Shown: positions 35,366 to 44,120, numbered from the stretch's first letter. The stretch is 64,000 bases of DNA from Phenylobacterium deserti (GCA_945883235.1 CAMCXF010000003.1:62001-126000), one strand, 5' to 3'. Program-made: numbers and translations. Notes: a model not told the origin generated them from the sequence alone.

Positions 35366-36067
35366 CTAGGCCGCCGCCCGTTGCTCGGCGAGGGCAAACT
35401 CGCGCGGCCGGAACAGTGTGAAGGGCTTCTGGGCTCGGATCGGCAGGGGTGCGATCCATGCGGGCTCCGGCGCGGCCTTCGGAAGGATCTCCTCGACCTG
35501 CGCCATCTCGATCAGGTTGTAGGTGTACAACGTGCAGGTCTGTTCCGGGCCCAGCGACCACATCCAGCCGACCAGCACCGGATTAACCTCGCGAACCTCG
35601 CGGCGCGCATAGGTGGTCGCGCGAGCCGGCTCTGTCAGGTGAGCATCCAGGCTCATTTTCGCCAGGGTCGGCTTCGCGAAATAGGCCGGTAAGGCCAGGC
35701 AAAGCGGCAAGGCTGCGACGGTCAGGGCGGCGGCAATCGACTCGCTGGACAACGGCAGGCCCGCCAGCACACTTAGCAGGACGCCACTGGCCTCCGTTGA
35801 GGTTAACAACACAGCGGCCAGCAGGGCCTGTTCCCGGTCGCGCGCCGGGCCGGGCAGTTCCGTCAGTGTTGGATCCGTTCGGCTGCGCTGCAGGCGGCTG
35901 ATCGCTAGCAGAAAAATGAGGCCCTGAATGAGGGTCGCCCAGCATCCGGCCATCTGTGCTGTGCCCACCTGAGTGGCTGCGGCACCAAGGGCCAACAGCG
36001 CCGTCGGACCGGTCACTGCCAGGGTGAACCAGGCGCGAAAATCGACACGGGGCGGCCTCATCAGCAT
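35366..36067 (-). CDS. Hypothetical membrane protein between era and recO
   Basis: About 233 residues with an estimated four hydrophobic segments (around AWFTLAVTGPTALLALG, LIQGLIFLLAIS, ALLAAVLLTSTEASGVLLSVLAG and AALTVAALPLCLALPAYF) and a soluble C-terminal tail of roughly 85 residues (EVNPVLVGWMWSLGPEQTCTLY). I do not recognise the family. The start is uncertain: ATG 36067 and 36061 look better than 36112, whose extra residues are not hydrophobic. It is inverted relative to the era-recO genes, so it interrupts that transcript. Confidence 0.6.
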   Translation of the reverse strand: MLMRPPRVDFRAWFTLAVTGPTALLALGAAATQVGTAQMAGCWATLIQGLIFLLAISRLQRSRTDPTLTELPGPARDREQALLAAVLLTSTEASGVLLSVLAGLPLSSESIAAALTVAALPLCLALPAYFAKPTLAKMSLDAHLTEPARATTYARREVREVNPVLVGWMWSLGPEQTCTLYTYNLIEMAQVEEILPKAAPEPAWIAPLPIRAQKPFTLFRPREFALAEQRAAA

Positions 36068-36196
36068 GCCTGCACAATCGCGGCTGAGGCTTAAACCCGC
36101 ATGAAACGTCATCCTTAGCGCGCGTTAATCCGGCGCGGATGCATTCCTCGGCAACTTTTTTGTGCGCCCTTTCGCCACTTCCACTAAGCCTCAGTC

Positions 36197-36928
36197 ATGG
36201 AATTCGAAGACGACGCCTTCGTCCTCAGCGCCCGGGCGCACGGCGAGGCCGGCGCGATTGTCGAGCTGCTGACCGCCCATCATGGCAAGTGGGCCGCCCA
36301 CGTTGCCGGCGGCGCGTCGCGGCGGATGAAGCCGTTTTTGCAGGCGGGGGCCCGGGTCACCGTTCGCTACCGGGCGCGGGTCGCCGATCAGCTGGGCTCG
36401 GCCACGCTGGAGCCGATGGGCGAGGGGCCCTCGGCGCTGTTCGATGATCCGTTGGCGCTGGCCGGAATTGCCGCTGCAGCTGCCGTCACCGCAGGCGCGT
36501 TGCCGGAGCGCGAGCCGCATCCGGGGGCCTTCATGGCGTTCGAGGCGCTGGCCGCCGCCTTTGCCCACGACGAAATCTGGCCAGCGGTATTTGTGCGGTT
36601 CGAGGCCGGGCTGCTGGCCGAGCTGGGCTTCGGCTTCGATCTGTCGAAGTGCGCGGCGACAGGCGCCACTGACGACCTGATCTACGTCAGCCCCAAGACC
36701 GGCCGCGCGGTCAGCCGTGAGGCCGGTGAGCCCTATAAGGACCGCATGCTGGCCCTGCCGCCCTTCCTGCTGGCGTCCCAGTCGCGCCTCGCCCCCGGCG
36801 ACGTCGGCGCGGGCCTGACCCTGACGGCATATTTCCTGGAAGCCTTCATCTTCAACCCCCTGAACCGCCCGCTGCCGCCGGCCCGGCTGTGGCTGCTGGA
36901 TCGGTTGACCGATGCGGGACGGCTGTAG
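36197..36928 (+). CDS. recO: DNA repair protein RecO
   Basis: A 243-residue RecFOR-pathway mediator that loads RecA on SSB-coated DNA. The N-terminal OB-fold (DDAFVLSARAHGEAGAIVELL, then GKWAAHVAGGASRR and GARVTVRYRAR) precedes an alpha-helical C-terminal domain (FVRFEAGLLAELGFGFDLSKCAATG). The C-terminal zinc-type cysteines of some RecO proteins are reduced to a single Cys here. It is followed 36 bp later by parC. Its expected upstream partner, era, is separated by the inverted membrane-protein gene. Confidence 0.92.
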   Translation: MEFEDDAFVLSARAHGEAGAIVELLTAHHGKWAAHVAGGASRRMKPFLQAGARVTVRYRARVADQLGSATLEPMGEGPSALFDDPLALAGIAAAAAVTAGALPEREPHPGAFMAFEALAAAFAHDEIWPAVFVRFEAGLLAELGFGFDLSKCAATGATDDLIYVSPKTGRAVSREAGEPYKDRMLALPPFLLASQSRLAPGDVGAGLTLTAYFLEAFIFNPLNRPLPPARLWLLDRLTDAGRL

Positions 36929-36964
36929 CGAGACGCGAATCTCCCGGCGCGCTAGACAAGCCCC

Positions 36965-39193
36965 ATGGCCACCACGACCGCCCCACCACCCCCCGGCGAC
37001 CGCATCATCGATGAACCGCTGACCGAGGCCCTCAGCCGGCGGTATCTGGCCTATGCGCTCAGCGTCATCACCGACCGCGCGCTGCCGGATGTGCGTGATG
37101 GCCTCAAACCGGTGCAGCGCCGCGTGCTCTACGCCATGCGCGAGATGCGGCTGAACCCGGAGAACGCGGCCCGCAAATGCGCCAAGGTGGTCGGCGAGGT
37201 GATGGGCGGCTATCACCCGCACGGCGACCAGTCGATCTATGACACCCTGGTGCGCATGGCCCAGGCCTTTGCCCAGCGCTATCCGCTGGTGGACGGCCAG
37301 GGCAATTTCGGCAACATCGACGGCGATAATGCTGCGGCCATGCGCTACACCGAGGCCAAGCTGACGGTAGCGGCGATGATGCTGCTGGACGGCATCGACG
37401 AGGATGCGGTCGACTTCCGCCCCACCTATGACGGCTCCGACGATGAGCCCACGGTGCTGCCGGCGGGCTTTCCGAACCTGCTGGCCAACGGCTCGACCGG
37501 CATTGCGGTGGGCATGGCGACCTCCATACCGCCCCACAATGCTGGTGAGCTGATCGACGCTTGCCTGCAGCTACTCGACAAGCCGGACGCCTCGGTCGAG
37601 GCGCTGATGGCCCACGTCCAGGGGCCGGACTTCCCCACCGGAGGGGTGATCGTCGAGGCCCGCGCCTCGATGCTGGAGACCTATGCCACCGGGCGCGGCG
37701 GCATCCGGGTGCGGGCGAAGTGGGAGAAGGAGGATCTGGGCAAGGGCATGTACCAGATCGTCGTCACCGAGATGCCCTATCAGGTGAAGAAGGCCGACCT
37801 GGTGGAACGCCTCGCCGAGCTCATCGACGCCAAGAAGGCCCCGCTGCTGGGCGACGTGCGTGACGAGAGCGCCGAGGACGTGCGCCTGGTCCTCGAACCC
37901 AAGAGCCGCAACGTCGAGGCCGAGGTGCTGATGGAGAGCCTGTTCAAGCTCTCCGATCTGGAGACACGCTTCAGCGTCAACCTCAACGTCCTTGATGCGC
38001 GCGGCACGCCGGGCGTCATGAACCTGAAGCAGGCCCTGGCTGCCTTCCTCGATCACCGCCGCGACGTGCTGGTCCGCCGCGCCCGCCACCGGCTGGGCAA
38101 GATCGAGGCGCGTCTGCACATCCTCGACGGCCTGATGATCGCCTACCTCAACCTGGACGAGGTGATCCGCATCGTCCGCTATGAGGAGGAGCCCAAGGCC
38201 CGTCTGATCGAGACCTTCACCCTGTCGGACATCCAGGCCGACGCCATCCTCAACACCCGCCTGCGCCAGCTGGCCCGCCTGGAAGAAATGGAACTCCGCC
38301 GCGAGCACGCCGAGCTCTCCGAGGAGCGCGACGGCATTGTCGCCATGCTGGCCGACGACCGGGCCCAGTGGAAACTGGTGGGCGCGGGCCTGCGCGAGGT
38401 GAAGAAGGCGTTGGGGGTGCTCAACATCCGCCGCTCCCTGTTCGCCGACGCGCCCGAGATCGACACCGAGGCGGCGCTGGAGGCCATGATCGTGCGCGAG
38501 CCGATCACCATCATCCTCTCCGAACGGGGCTGGATCCGCGCCGCCAAGGGCCGCGTCGAAGACCCCTCGGAGCTGAAGTTCAAGGAGGGCGACAAGCTCC
38601 AGTTCCTGGTCCCGGCCGAGACCACCGACAAGCTGCTGATCTTCGCCTCCGACGGCCGGTTCTTCACGCTCGCCTGCGACAAACTGCCGGGTGCCAGAGG
38701 CCACGGCGAGCCGCTGCGCCTGATGATCGACCTCGACGACCGGGTGGGGCTGATCGATGTGTTCGTGCACAAACCGGGTGCCCGCCGCGTGATCGCCTCG
38801 AAGGACGGCTACGGCTTCATCCTGCCCGAAGCCGAGGCCGTGGCCTTCCGTCGCGCGGGCAAGCAGGTGCTGAACGGCACGGCCCTGACCTGCGTGGCCG
38901 TGGGTGCCGCCGATCACCTGGCCGTGGTCGGCGACAACGGCAAACTGCTGGTCTTCCCGATCAGCGAACTGCCCGAAATGCCACGCGGCAAGGGCGTCAA
39001 ACTCCAGAGCTACCGCGAAGGCGGCCTGCGCGACGCCATGGTCTTCGGCGAAGGCGAGGGCGCATCCTGGACCACCTCGGACGGCCGCACGCGGGCCTGG
39101 CCCGAATGGCGCGAATGGCTGGGGCGCCGGGCATCAGCGGGCAAGCTGGCCCCGAAGGGGTTCCCGGCGACCAAGCGGTTCCGGCCGCGTTGA
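36965..39193 (+). CDS. parC: DNA topoisomerase IV subunit A
   Basis: A 742-residue type IIA topoisomerase subunit that decatenates daughter chromosomes with ParE. The breakage-reunion domain has [19 protein letters not shown], the QRDR helix [13 protein letters not shown] and the active-site tyrosine in MRYTEAKL (Y128). A coiled-coil/primary-dimer region follows, and the C-terminal beta-pinwheel (about 495-740) has degenerate repeats such as [16 protein letters not shown]. In the QRDR the E. coli Ser80 position is Gln, which I believe is usual in alphaproteobacterial ParC. ATG 36965 starts a Thr/Pro-rich leader before the conserved core. Confidence 0.96.
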   Translation: MATTTAPPPPGDRIIDEPLTEALSRRYLAYALSVITDRALPDVRDGLKPVQRRVLYAMREMRLNPENAARKCAKVVGEVMGGYHPHGDQSIYDTLVRMAQAFAQRYPLVDGQGNFGNIDGDNAAAMRYTEAKLTVAAMMLLDGIDEDAVDFRPTYDGSDDEPTVLPAGFPNLLANGSTGIAVGMATSIPPHNAGELIDACLQLLDKPDASVEALMAHVQGPDFPTGGVIVEARASMLETYATGRGGIRVRAKWEKEDLGKGMYQIVVTEMPYQVKKADLVERLAELIDAKKAPLLGDVRDESAEDVRLVLEPKSRNVEAEVLMESLFKLSDLETRFSVNLNVLDARGTPGVMNLKQALAAFLDHRRDVLVRRARHRLGKIEARLHILDGLMIAYLNLDEVIRIVRYEEEPKARLIETFTLSDIQADAILNTRLRQLARLEEMELRREHAELSEERDGIVAMLADDRAQWKLVGAGLREVKKALGVLNIRRSLFADAPEIDTEAALEAMIVREPITIILSERGWIRAAKGRVEDPSELKFKEGDKLQFLVPAETTDKLLIFASDGRFFTLACDKLPGARGHGEPLRLMIDLDDRVGLIDVFVHKPGARRVIASKDGYGFILPEAEAVAFRRAGKQVLNGTALTCVAVGAADHLAVVGDNGKLLVFPISELPEMPRGKGVKLQSYREGGLRDAMVFGEGEGASWTTSDGRTRAWPEWREWLGRRASAGKLAPKGFPATKRFRPR

Positions 39194-39213
39194 TCGGAGG
39201 CGCACAACCCTCC

Positions 39214-39323
39214 AAAATAAGCTCGTCATTACCCGACTTGGTCGGGTAACCCATAAACGCAGGCGCTCCCGAACGTGCCACTGCGGCGACGCCTTAACAC
39301 GACTGGGCAAGCGCGAAGTCGAC
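39214..39323. repeat. Dispersed 110-bp hairpin-bearing repeat, copy A
   Basis: It aligns without gaps to copy B at 40063-40172 (18 mismatches by hand count, about 84% identity). It contains a stem of TTACCCGA paired with TCGGGTAA around a CTTGG loop (39229-39249), followed by CCCATAAACGC. This resembles a GTCATT...CCCATAAAC intergenic element I recognise from Caulobacteraceae genomes. It lies just after parC and before a Phd-like gene. Confidence 0.8.
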
Positions 39324-39366
39324 AAAACCCACATAATGCGTATTCTACACGTCCCGGAGTTCGCTC

Positions 39367-39621
39367 ATGCCCCCGACGTCCACAGTCCGCGCCACCGCCT
39401 TCGCCCGCAACTTCGCCCGTTATCAGGACGAGGCGATCGAGGTCGGGGTTATCGTCGTCACCAGCCACGACCGCGTGGTCGGCGGCTATCTCTCGGCCAG
39501 CGAACTGGCAAACTATGAAAAGCTCAAGGCCCGTGAGCGCCAGGCGCTGCGCGTGGGCGAACTGCCCGACGACGTGATCCGCGACATTGAAACCGCCATG
39601 TACGCCGCCGAACCTGCGTGA
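39367..39621 (+). CDS. Phd/YefM-like antitoxin, orphan
   Basis: An 84-residue protein with the Phd/YefM layout: an N-terminal DNA-binding part (VRATAFARNFARYQDEAIEV), the central VIVVTSHDRVVGGYLSASELANYEKLK, typical of prevent-host-death antitoxins, and a C-terminal helix that in intact systems binds the toxin (LPDDVIRDIETAMYA). No recognisable Doc, PIN or RelE toxin follows; the next 140 bp hold a hairpin repeat and then a frameshifted unknown gene. It may be an orphan antitoxin or a regulator derived from one. Confidence 0.65.
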   Translation: MPPTSTVRATAFARNFARYQDEAIEVGVIVVTSHDRVVGGYLSASELANYEKLKARERQALRVGELPDDVIRDIETAMYAAEPA

Positions 39622-39683
39622 CATTCCCGACACCCAAACCGGGTCTCGTCATCCGCTGATCGTGTTCCCCAAGCGCCACGCTC

Positions 39684-39711
39684 CTCCCCCGCACCGCAGA
39701 GTGCGGGGGAG
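39684..39711. repeat. GC-rich palindromic intergenic element (11-bp stem)
   Basis: CTCCCCCGCAC and GTGCGGGGGAG form a perfect 11-bp stem around a CGCAGA loop, followed by GGGGACCGCGGAACGCGGTGGAGGGGG. It is the REP-like element typical of high-GC alphaproteobacterial intergenic DNA. A decayed version lies near 32663-32718. It could act as an mRNA 3'-end stabiliser for the antitoxin transcript, but there is no U-tract. Confidence 0.7.
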
Positions 39712-39764
39712 GGGGACCGCGGAACGCGGTGGAGGGGGCGTGGATCAGGCGCGGCGGTCAGGCC

Positions 39765-40008
39765 ATGAGCATCAATCCCGAACCCGTCGTCGACCTGCCG
39801 TGACCTTGGCCTCGACGCAGGAGACCACTGGCTGCGCCTGGACGAGCTCAACCGCTTTGTCTGGCCAGGGTACGACCTGCGGATCATCCCCGGTCAGGCA
39901 GGGGCCCATGCCTACGGAATGCTGCCGAAGGCGCTGTTCGACCGCCTGCGCGAGGGGATACTGGCGCGGCAGCGGGCGAGCGCGGGACGGGTGCTGGGGC
40001 GGGATTGA
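39765..40008 (+). pseudogene. Frameshifted small gene of unknown family
   Basis: ATG 39765 begins MSINPEPVVDLP and hits TGA at 39801. The adjacent frame, from 39799, continues RDLGLDAGDHWLRLDELNRF and later YDLRIIPGQAGAHAYG, to TGA 40006-40008. Removing one C near 39798 would fuse these into a single protein of about 80 residues reading ...VVDL-RDLGLDAGDHW. The downstream part is protein-like (balanced composition, G/C-rich third positions). I do not recognise the family. Its place after a Phd-like gene makes it a candidate remnant of the partner, without motif support. Confidence 0.5.
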
Positions 40009-40062
40009 GTGGGGGCGGGAAAAGCGAGTGTAGCCCGCGTTCCCCGCAGGCGCGCTCCCCTC

Positions 40063-40172
40063 AAAAAAAGCTCGTCATTACCCGGCTTGTCCGGGTAACC
40101 CATAAACGCCGACGCTCCCGAATGTGCCACAGCGGCGACGCTTCGACACTATTAGCCAAGCTCGAAATCCAC
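40063..40172. repeat. Dispersed 110-bp hairpin-bearing repeat, copy B
   Basis: It matches copy A (39214-39323) over its full length. The stem here is TTACCCGG/CCGGGTAA around CTTGT, so the outermost loop-proximal pair changed from A-T in copy A to G-C in copy B, keeping the stem intact. It lies between the frameshifted gene and the HTH antitoxin remnant. Confidence 0.8.
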
Positions 40173-40259
40173 GGGTCACCCCCCGGGGCGCGCCGCTGCG
40201 CAGCCCCCTCGGCGCAGGCTCCCAGGAGCCGGATGATGACGAGCAGAGTTGGGTTCTGA

Positions 40260-40535
40260 TCAGCTTCCTGTCGAGCCCTGGACGCCGACCTAACCCGTCA
40301 GATCGCCGCCAACTCTGACGCCGCGCCCGACATCGCCCCGTAGAACGAAGTCCGCGCGATCCGTGCGGCGAGCGGCATGACCCACGCGGGGTTCGCCGCC
40401 GCCTGTGAGTTCAGCGTGCGTACCCTCCAGGAATGGGAACGCGGCGCGAAGCGTCCCGGCGGCCCGGCGGGGACGCTGCTGCGGGCGATCAAGGGCGATC
40501 CCGAGGGGTTGCGCAGGGCGCTGGCGGCGGGGTGA
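40260..40535 (+). pseudogene. HTH antitoxin (HigA/NadS-like) remnant, nonsense-interrupted
   Basis: One frame, open after TGA 40257, reads DADLTRQIAANSDAAPDIAP, then TAG at 40341-40343, then NEVRAIRAASGMTHAGFAAA and CEFSVRTLQEWERGAKRPGG to TGA 40533-40535. The second part is the helix-turn-helix and tail of HigA/NadS-type antitoxins (RTLQEWExGxKRP, then LLRAIKGDPE). The first part matches their usual N-terminus (QIAANPDAAP-type). A single in-frame amber codon divides them. A 52-residue product could still start at ATG 40377, containing only part of the HTH. No toxin gene is adjacent. Confidence 0.65.
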
Positions 40536-40716
40536 GGGGGTTGGGTATGGTGTCGCCGAATCTCACATTACGCCCGGTAGTGCTGAACCAACTGTCGCCC
40601 GAGAGACTTCGGGGCGGCAGAAGGTGATCGCCAAGCTGGAACCGCTCGAGTTGCTGTAGCGAGAGTGAGGGACTGTTGGACCTGTCACTGTATTTCTGAA
40701 GCCCGGAGTTCATGGG

Positions 40717-40880
40717 TCGCCGCCGCCTATGACTTCAACCTGCGCACCCTCCAGGAGGCAACGCGAAGCCAAACGCCCCAGCGGTCCCGCGGGGACGCTG
40801 CGGCGGGCAATCAATGGCGATCCCGAGGAGTTGCGCAGGACGTTGGCGGCTCAGTGAAGGGGATGGGTATGGTGTCGCCG
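40717..40880 (+). repeat. Second, more decayed copy of the antitoxin 3' segment
   Basis: This segment repeats 40393-40559: both run from TCGCCGCCGCCT, through ACCCTCCAGGA and CGGGGACGCTG, to TGGGTATGGTGTCGCCG. It encodes the same RTLQE and INGDPEELRR stretches but with frameshifts. The copies are about 320 bp apart in direct orientation, so it is a tandem duplication followed by decay. Its 3' end overlaps the last codons of the NiCoT gene on the other strand. Confidence 0.7.
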
Positions 40881-41690
40881 TAGTTTCGTTGTGCTGTGAT
40901 GACCATTTCGGTGCCCCCATAGGAGCAGGCCGACAACAGTGACGGCCATGCCGACGCCGAGGGCGGTGAACAGTTGGTCCGGGAGCCTGCTGGCATCGGA
41001 CAGGATAAGGCCCGCCAGAGCATAGCCGGCCATTCCGAACGACATGGCGACAATCAACCAGCCGACCCCTCTGCGATAGCGTCGCACGCGATCGGGGTCA
41101 CCCTGATCGCGGAGCAGGCTCGCAATGATGCGGCTGTCGGCCGTATCGGTCAGGATCATGCCCAGCGCAAACACTGCGGCAACGGTCGCCGCACCGCCGA
41201 CGCCTGCCGTCGACGAGGCGGCAAGGCCCCAAGCTGCGGCTTGGGTGGCCGTATCGAACACCAGGCCGAAAACAATCCCGGTGGTGATCACCGCCAGCGG
41301 ATGCGAACTGCTTCGCACGGCGCGCGGGATCAAACCCTGCCGCCACCCCACCGGAGTGTAGGCGCCCGGGCGGCGCAAGGCCAGAAAGTTCAAGGCGCCG
41401 ACGAGTATCAGCAAGCCAATGACCGCCCAGTCGATCGCCGCGCTCGCCCAATCCGGCCAAGCAAGCCGGGGAAACAATGCGGCGACGCCTATGGCCACTG
41501 CAGCCACGGACAAGCTATGGCCAATCGCGAAAAGCGTGCCCGTCCAAGGTGCCCAGCACGGCCGCTCTTCTGTGGCGCGAAAGGTAAGGTTATCGACAAC
41601 GGCTATGTGGTCAGGATCGAGGCCATGTCTCAAACCCAGCAGCAGAACCAGGCCAAGCGCCGGGCCTGTCAGCAGTCCTGGATCACTCAC
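40851..41690 (-). CDS. NiCoT-family nickel/cobalt permease
   Basis: A 279-residue transporter with about eight helices. The NiCoT signature [16 protein letters not shown] is at 21-36 (consensus RHAxDADHIxAIDNxTR) in the first helix. Further family parts are [30 protein letters not shown] and [13 protein letters not shown]. It imports Ni2+ or Co2+; which one is not decided by these motifs. ATG 41690 overlaps the stop of the COG0523 GTPase. The last ten residues ([10 protein letters not shown]) are encoded by the decayed antitoxin repeat, so the native C-terminus may have been replaced. The His-rich end could be adventitious. Confidence 0.85.
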   Translation of the reverse strand: MSDPGLLTGPALGLVLLLGLRHGLDPDHIAVVDNLTFRATEERPCWAPWTGTLFAIGHSLSVAAVAIGVAALFPRLAWPDWASAAIDWAVIGLLILVGALNFLALRRPGAYTPVGWRQGLIPRAVRSSSHPLAVITTGIVFGLVFDTATQAAAWGLAASSTAGVGGAATVAAVFALGMILTDTADSRIIASLLRDQGDPDRVRRYRRGVGWLIVAMSFGMAGYALAGLILSDASRLPDQLFTALGVGMAVTVVGLLLWGHRNGHHSTTKLRRHHTHPLH

Positions 41691-42655
41691 CGGATGACGC
41701 AGGCTTCAAAACCCGCCTTCAGCCGTTCAGCCGGCAGATCGCGGCCGATGAAGACCGCCCGCGAAACCCGGACCTCATCGTCTCGCCAAGGCCTCTGCAG
41801 ATCGACGTCCAGCAACATGTGCACGCCTTGGAACACCAGGCGACGATCCTGTCCGGCGATATGCAGGATGCCTTTCCAGCGCAGAATGTCTTGACCCAGG
41901 TCGGATGCAATGGACGAAACCCAAGCCCGCGCACGGTTGGAATCAAGCGGCTTGTCCAGACTCATTGAAACCGAGACCACGGCCTCATCGTGCTCGTGCT
42001 CGTCTTCGCCCAGAAAGCCCGGCTCGATTTCCAGAATGCGATCCAGATCAAACGCACCCAGGTTCAACAGGTCTGCGATCTCGATCTCACAGTTCCGGGT
42101 GGGTACAATCCGCGCCGTCGGGTTCATCCTGGCGATCAACGTCTGAAGGCGGGCAACCTCGGCGGATGACACAAGGTCGATCTTGTTCAGCAGGATGACG
42201 TCGGCAAAGGCGATCTGCTCGGCGGCCTCGTGGCTGTCAGCCAGACGGGCTTCAAGGTGCATGGCGTCCACGACGGTCAGAATTGCGTCCAGTCGGGTGC
42301 GCTGACGGACTTCATCGTCGACAAAGAAGGTCTGCGCCACAGGCGCAGGATCGGCCAGTCCCGTTGTCTCTATCAGGATGCCGTCGAACCCGCCTTTGCG
42401 CTTCATCAGTCCGTTTAGAATACGGATCAGATCACCTCGCACGGTGCAACAGATGCAGCCGTTGTTCATCTCGAACACTTCCTCGTCGGCGCCCACAACA
42501 AGGTCGTTGTCGATGCCGAGTTCGCCAAATTCATTGACGATCACGGCGTACCGCTTGCCGTGGTTCTCGGTAAGGATGCGATTGAGCAGGGTCGTCTTGC
42601 CGGCGCCGAGATAGCCGGTAAGCACTGTGACGGGGATCGTTGCGGCGGGCGGCAT
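41687..42655 (-). CDS. COG0523 (CobW-family) GTPase metallochaperone
   Basis: A 322-residue G3E GTPase. Walker A is GYLGAGKT (14-21), the metal-binding CxCC motif is [13 protein letters not shown], Walker B/G3 is [10 protein letters not shown] and G4 NKIDL. An acidic His-containing stretch ([11 protein letters not shown]) precedes the CobW_C domain. Such proteins deliver Zn, Co or other metals to client enzymes. ATG 42655 is preferred, with GGAG 9 nt upstream; GTG 42703 is in frame but upstream of it. It is coupled to the NiCoT gene by an ATGA overlap and lies in the Zur-box operon, so a role in zinc scarcity or cobalt handling is likely. Confidence 0.85.
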   Translation of the reverse strand: MPPAATIPVTVLTGYLGAGKTTLLNRILTENHGKRYAVIVNEFGELGIDNDLVVGADEEVFEMNNGCICCTVRGDLIRILNGLMKRKGGFDGILIETTGLADPAPVAQTFFVDDEVRQRTRLDAILTVVDAMHLEARLADSHEAAEQIAFADVILLNKIDLVSSAEVARLQTLIARMNPTARIVPTRNCEIEIADLLNLGAFDLDRILEIEPGFLGEDEHEHDEAVVSVSMSLDKPLDSNRARAWVSSIASDLGQDILRWKGILHIAGQDRRLVFQGVHMLLDVDLQRPWRDDEVRVSRAVFIGRDLPAERLKAGFEACVIR

Positions 42656-42656
42656 T

Positions 42657-42881
42657 TCAGAGGTCTCCAATTCGGTATCGGTGTGCGGCTGCGCGAGTGA
42701 CACGGTCCTGCATCACGCCCTCGAAGGTCGTCTGGCGGCGCAAGTTCGATGGGTCAGCATTGGCCGGGCAAACGCCCGGCGGCTCGTAGTGGTCGCTGTC
42801 GCAATCGCGATGCGGCGTAGCCACAGTCTGCCGCGTCGCCTCCGGCGTGGGACGAGGGTGCAGGCTGTCTCGCGGCATCAT
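42657..42881 (-). CDS. Small unknown ORF between two COG0523 genes, 74 aa
   Basis: ATG 42881 overlaps the stop of the upstream ZigA-like gene (ATGA), and its TGA ends one base before ATG 42655 of the next GTPase, exactly filling the gap. It contains [20 protein letters not shown] and [20 protein letters not shown] followed by HRYRIGDL. By my count about 74% of third codon positions are G/C, close to neighbouring genes. Two cysteines and several histidines would allow metal binding. I do not recognise a family. It overlaps the alternative GTG start (42703) of the downstream gene, which argues against that start. Confidence 0.5.
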   Translation of the reverse strand: MMPRDSLHPRPTPEATRQTVATPHRDCDSDHYEPPGVCPANADPSNLRRQTTFEGVMQDRVTRAAAHRYRIGDL

Positions 42882-44083
42882 GCAGCCTCAACCTCGCGGC
42901 CCCACACCGGGAACGGATCGGAGAGTTTGCCCCAGCCCCTGACCCCGCGCTGAACCTCGGTCGGCGTGAGCAGTGCGCTGTCCAGCATCGCGGTCAAAGC
43001 CGCCTGATCCATATCTTTGCCGATCAGGACCAGTTCCTGTCGCCGATCACCGTGGGGCTGACGCCATACAGTCGCCAAGGCTGCCCGCGAGTCCGCGTCC
43101 TGGGGTCGCCGTTCCGGCGGGATGGCCGCCCACCAGTAGCCGCCCCACTCGTGGCTCACCACCGCACCGGCCTGGCTCCAGGTTCCCACCTGGTTCATTC
43201 GTGTGGCGAGCCAGAAAAACCCTTTTGATCGCCAGACACCCGGCCATTCCCGGTTAAACACGTCCATTAGCCGATCAGGATGAAACGGTCGGCGAGCGCG
43301 GTAGATGAAGCTGTTGACACCGTACTCTTCGGTTTCCGGGGTCTTTCCGAATTCAAGGGCCTGCCGCCAGCCTGCGGCACTCTGCGCCTTCAGCATATCG
43401 AACCGCCCGGTATCGAGAACCTCGCTGAGCGGCACCTGCCCATTCTCCGCCGACACGATACGCGCGCCGGGATTCAACATGCGGCAGATCGCCTTCACCT
43501 CGCGGAGCGCCTGCGATGTGACCAGATCAACTTTGCTCAGAACGATGACATCCGCGAATTCGATCTGGTCAACGAGCAGGTTGACCACTGTACGGACATC
43601 ACCCTCGCCAAGGCTCTCGCCACGGTCGGCGAGGAAATCTCGACTGGCGTAGTCCCGGTGAAAATTGAAGGCATCCACCACAGTCACCATGGTGTCGAGC
43701 CGAGATACATCGCGCAGCGAGTCCCCAGATTCCTCGATGAAGTCGAACGTAGCGGCGACGGGCATCGGCTCGGAGATACCCGTGGACTCGATTAGCAGGT
43801 AGTCGAACCGCCCTTCGCCCGCGAGCCGACGCACCTCAGCGAGCAGATCTTCACGCAGGGTGCAGCAGATGCAGCCATTGCTCATCTCAACCAGGCGCTC
43901 TTCGGTCCGCGAAAGACCGGCATCGCCACCCCGGACCAGCGCGGCGTCGATGTTCACCTCGCTCATATCGTTCACAATCACCGCAACGCGTTTGCCTTCA
44001 CGGTTGCGCAGAATGTGGTTCAACAGGGTGGTCTTCCCGGCCCCCAGGAATCCGGAGAGCACCGTCACCGGCAACTGGCGCAT
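42878..44083 (-). CDS. ZigA-like COG0523 GTPase, probable zinc chaperone
   Basis: A 401-residue G3E GTPase. Walker A is GFLGAGKT (11-18), with [14 protein letters not shown] (CxCC), [13 protein letters not shown] and LSKVDLV. The long C-terminal domain, with [33 protein letters not shown] and [12 protein letters not shown], is typical of the larger ZigA/YciC-type subgroup that is induced under zinc limitation. ATG 44083 lies 17 bp from a 21-bp palindrome with Zur-box character. It is the first of four overlapping genes ending with a NiCoT permease. Zinc is inferred from the palindrome and subgroup. Confidence 0.85.
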   Translation of the reverse strand: MRQLPVTVLSGFLGAGKTTLLNHILRNREGKRVAVIVNDMSEVNIDAALVRGGDAGLSRTEERLVEMSNGCICCTLREDLLAEVRRLAGEGRFDYLLIESTGISEPMPVAATFDFIEESGDSLRDVSRLDTMVTVVDAFNFHRDYASRDFLADRGESLGEGDVRTVVNLLVDQIEFADVIVLSKVDLVTSQALREVKAICRMLNPGARIVSAENGQVPLSEVLDTGRFDMLKAQSAAGWRQALEFGKTPETEEYGVNSFIYRARRPFHPDRLMDVFNREWPGVWRSKGFFWLATRMNQVGTWSQAGAVVSHEWGGYWWAAIPPERRPQDADSRAALATVWRQPHGDRRQELVLIGKDMDQAALTAMLDSALLTPTEVQRGVRGWGKLSDPFPVWGREVEAA

Positions 44084-44099
44084 AGCCCGACCTTTCCAA

Positions 44100-44120
44100 C
44101 AATGTTATGTTATAACATTG
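44100..44120. promoter_or_regulatory. Zur-box-like operator
   Basis: CAATGTTAT and ATAACATTG form a perfect 9-bp inverted repeat around GTT. The AATGTTATNNNATAACATT core resembles the proteobacterial Zur consensus (AT-rich, GTTATA/TATAAC). It stands out in GC-rich DNA and lies 17 bp upstream of the first COG0523 start, where a bound repressor would block initiation. Confidence 0.75.

Noticed and set aside
36191..37537. 448-aa minus-strand ORF over recO and parC
   Set aside because: Antisense shadow in high-GC DNA; it crosses two well-supported genes and has a His/Gln/Arg-rich composition with no domain.
37571..38917. 448-aa minus-strand ORF within parC
   Set aside because: Antisense to a full-length topoisomerase subunit; repetitive His/Gln/Leu composition typical of shadow frames.
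36965..39193. Gln at the ParC Ser80 position as acquired quinolone resistance
   Set aside because: From memory, HGDQSIYD is the usual form in alphaproteobacterial ParC, so it is not evidence of a resistance mutation.
38997..39281. Minus ORF with GAPAFMGYPTKSGNDE, and the similar ORF at 39912-40130 (GASAFMGYPDKPGNDE)
   Set aside because: The similar peptides come from the two repeat copies read on the minus strand, a known source of false small proteins.
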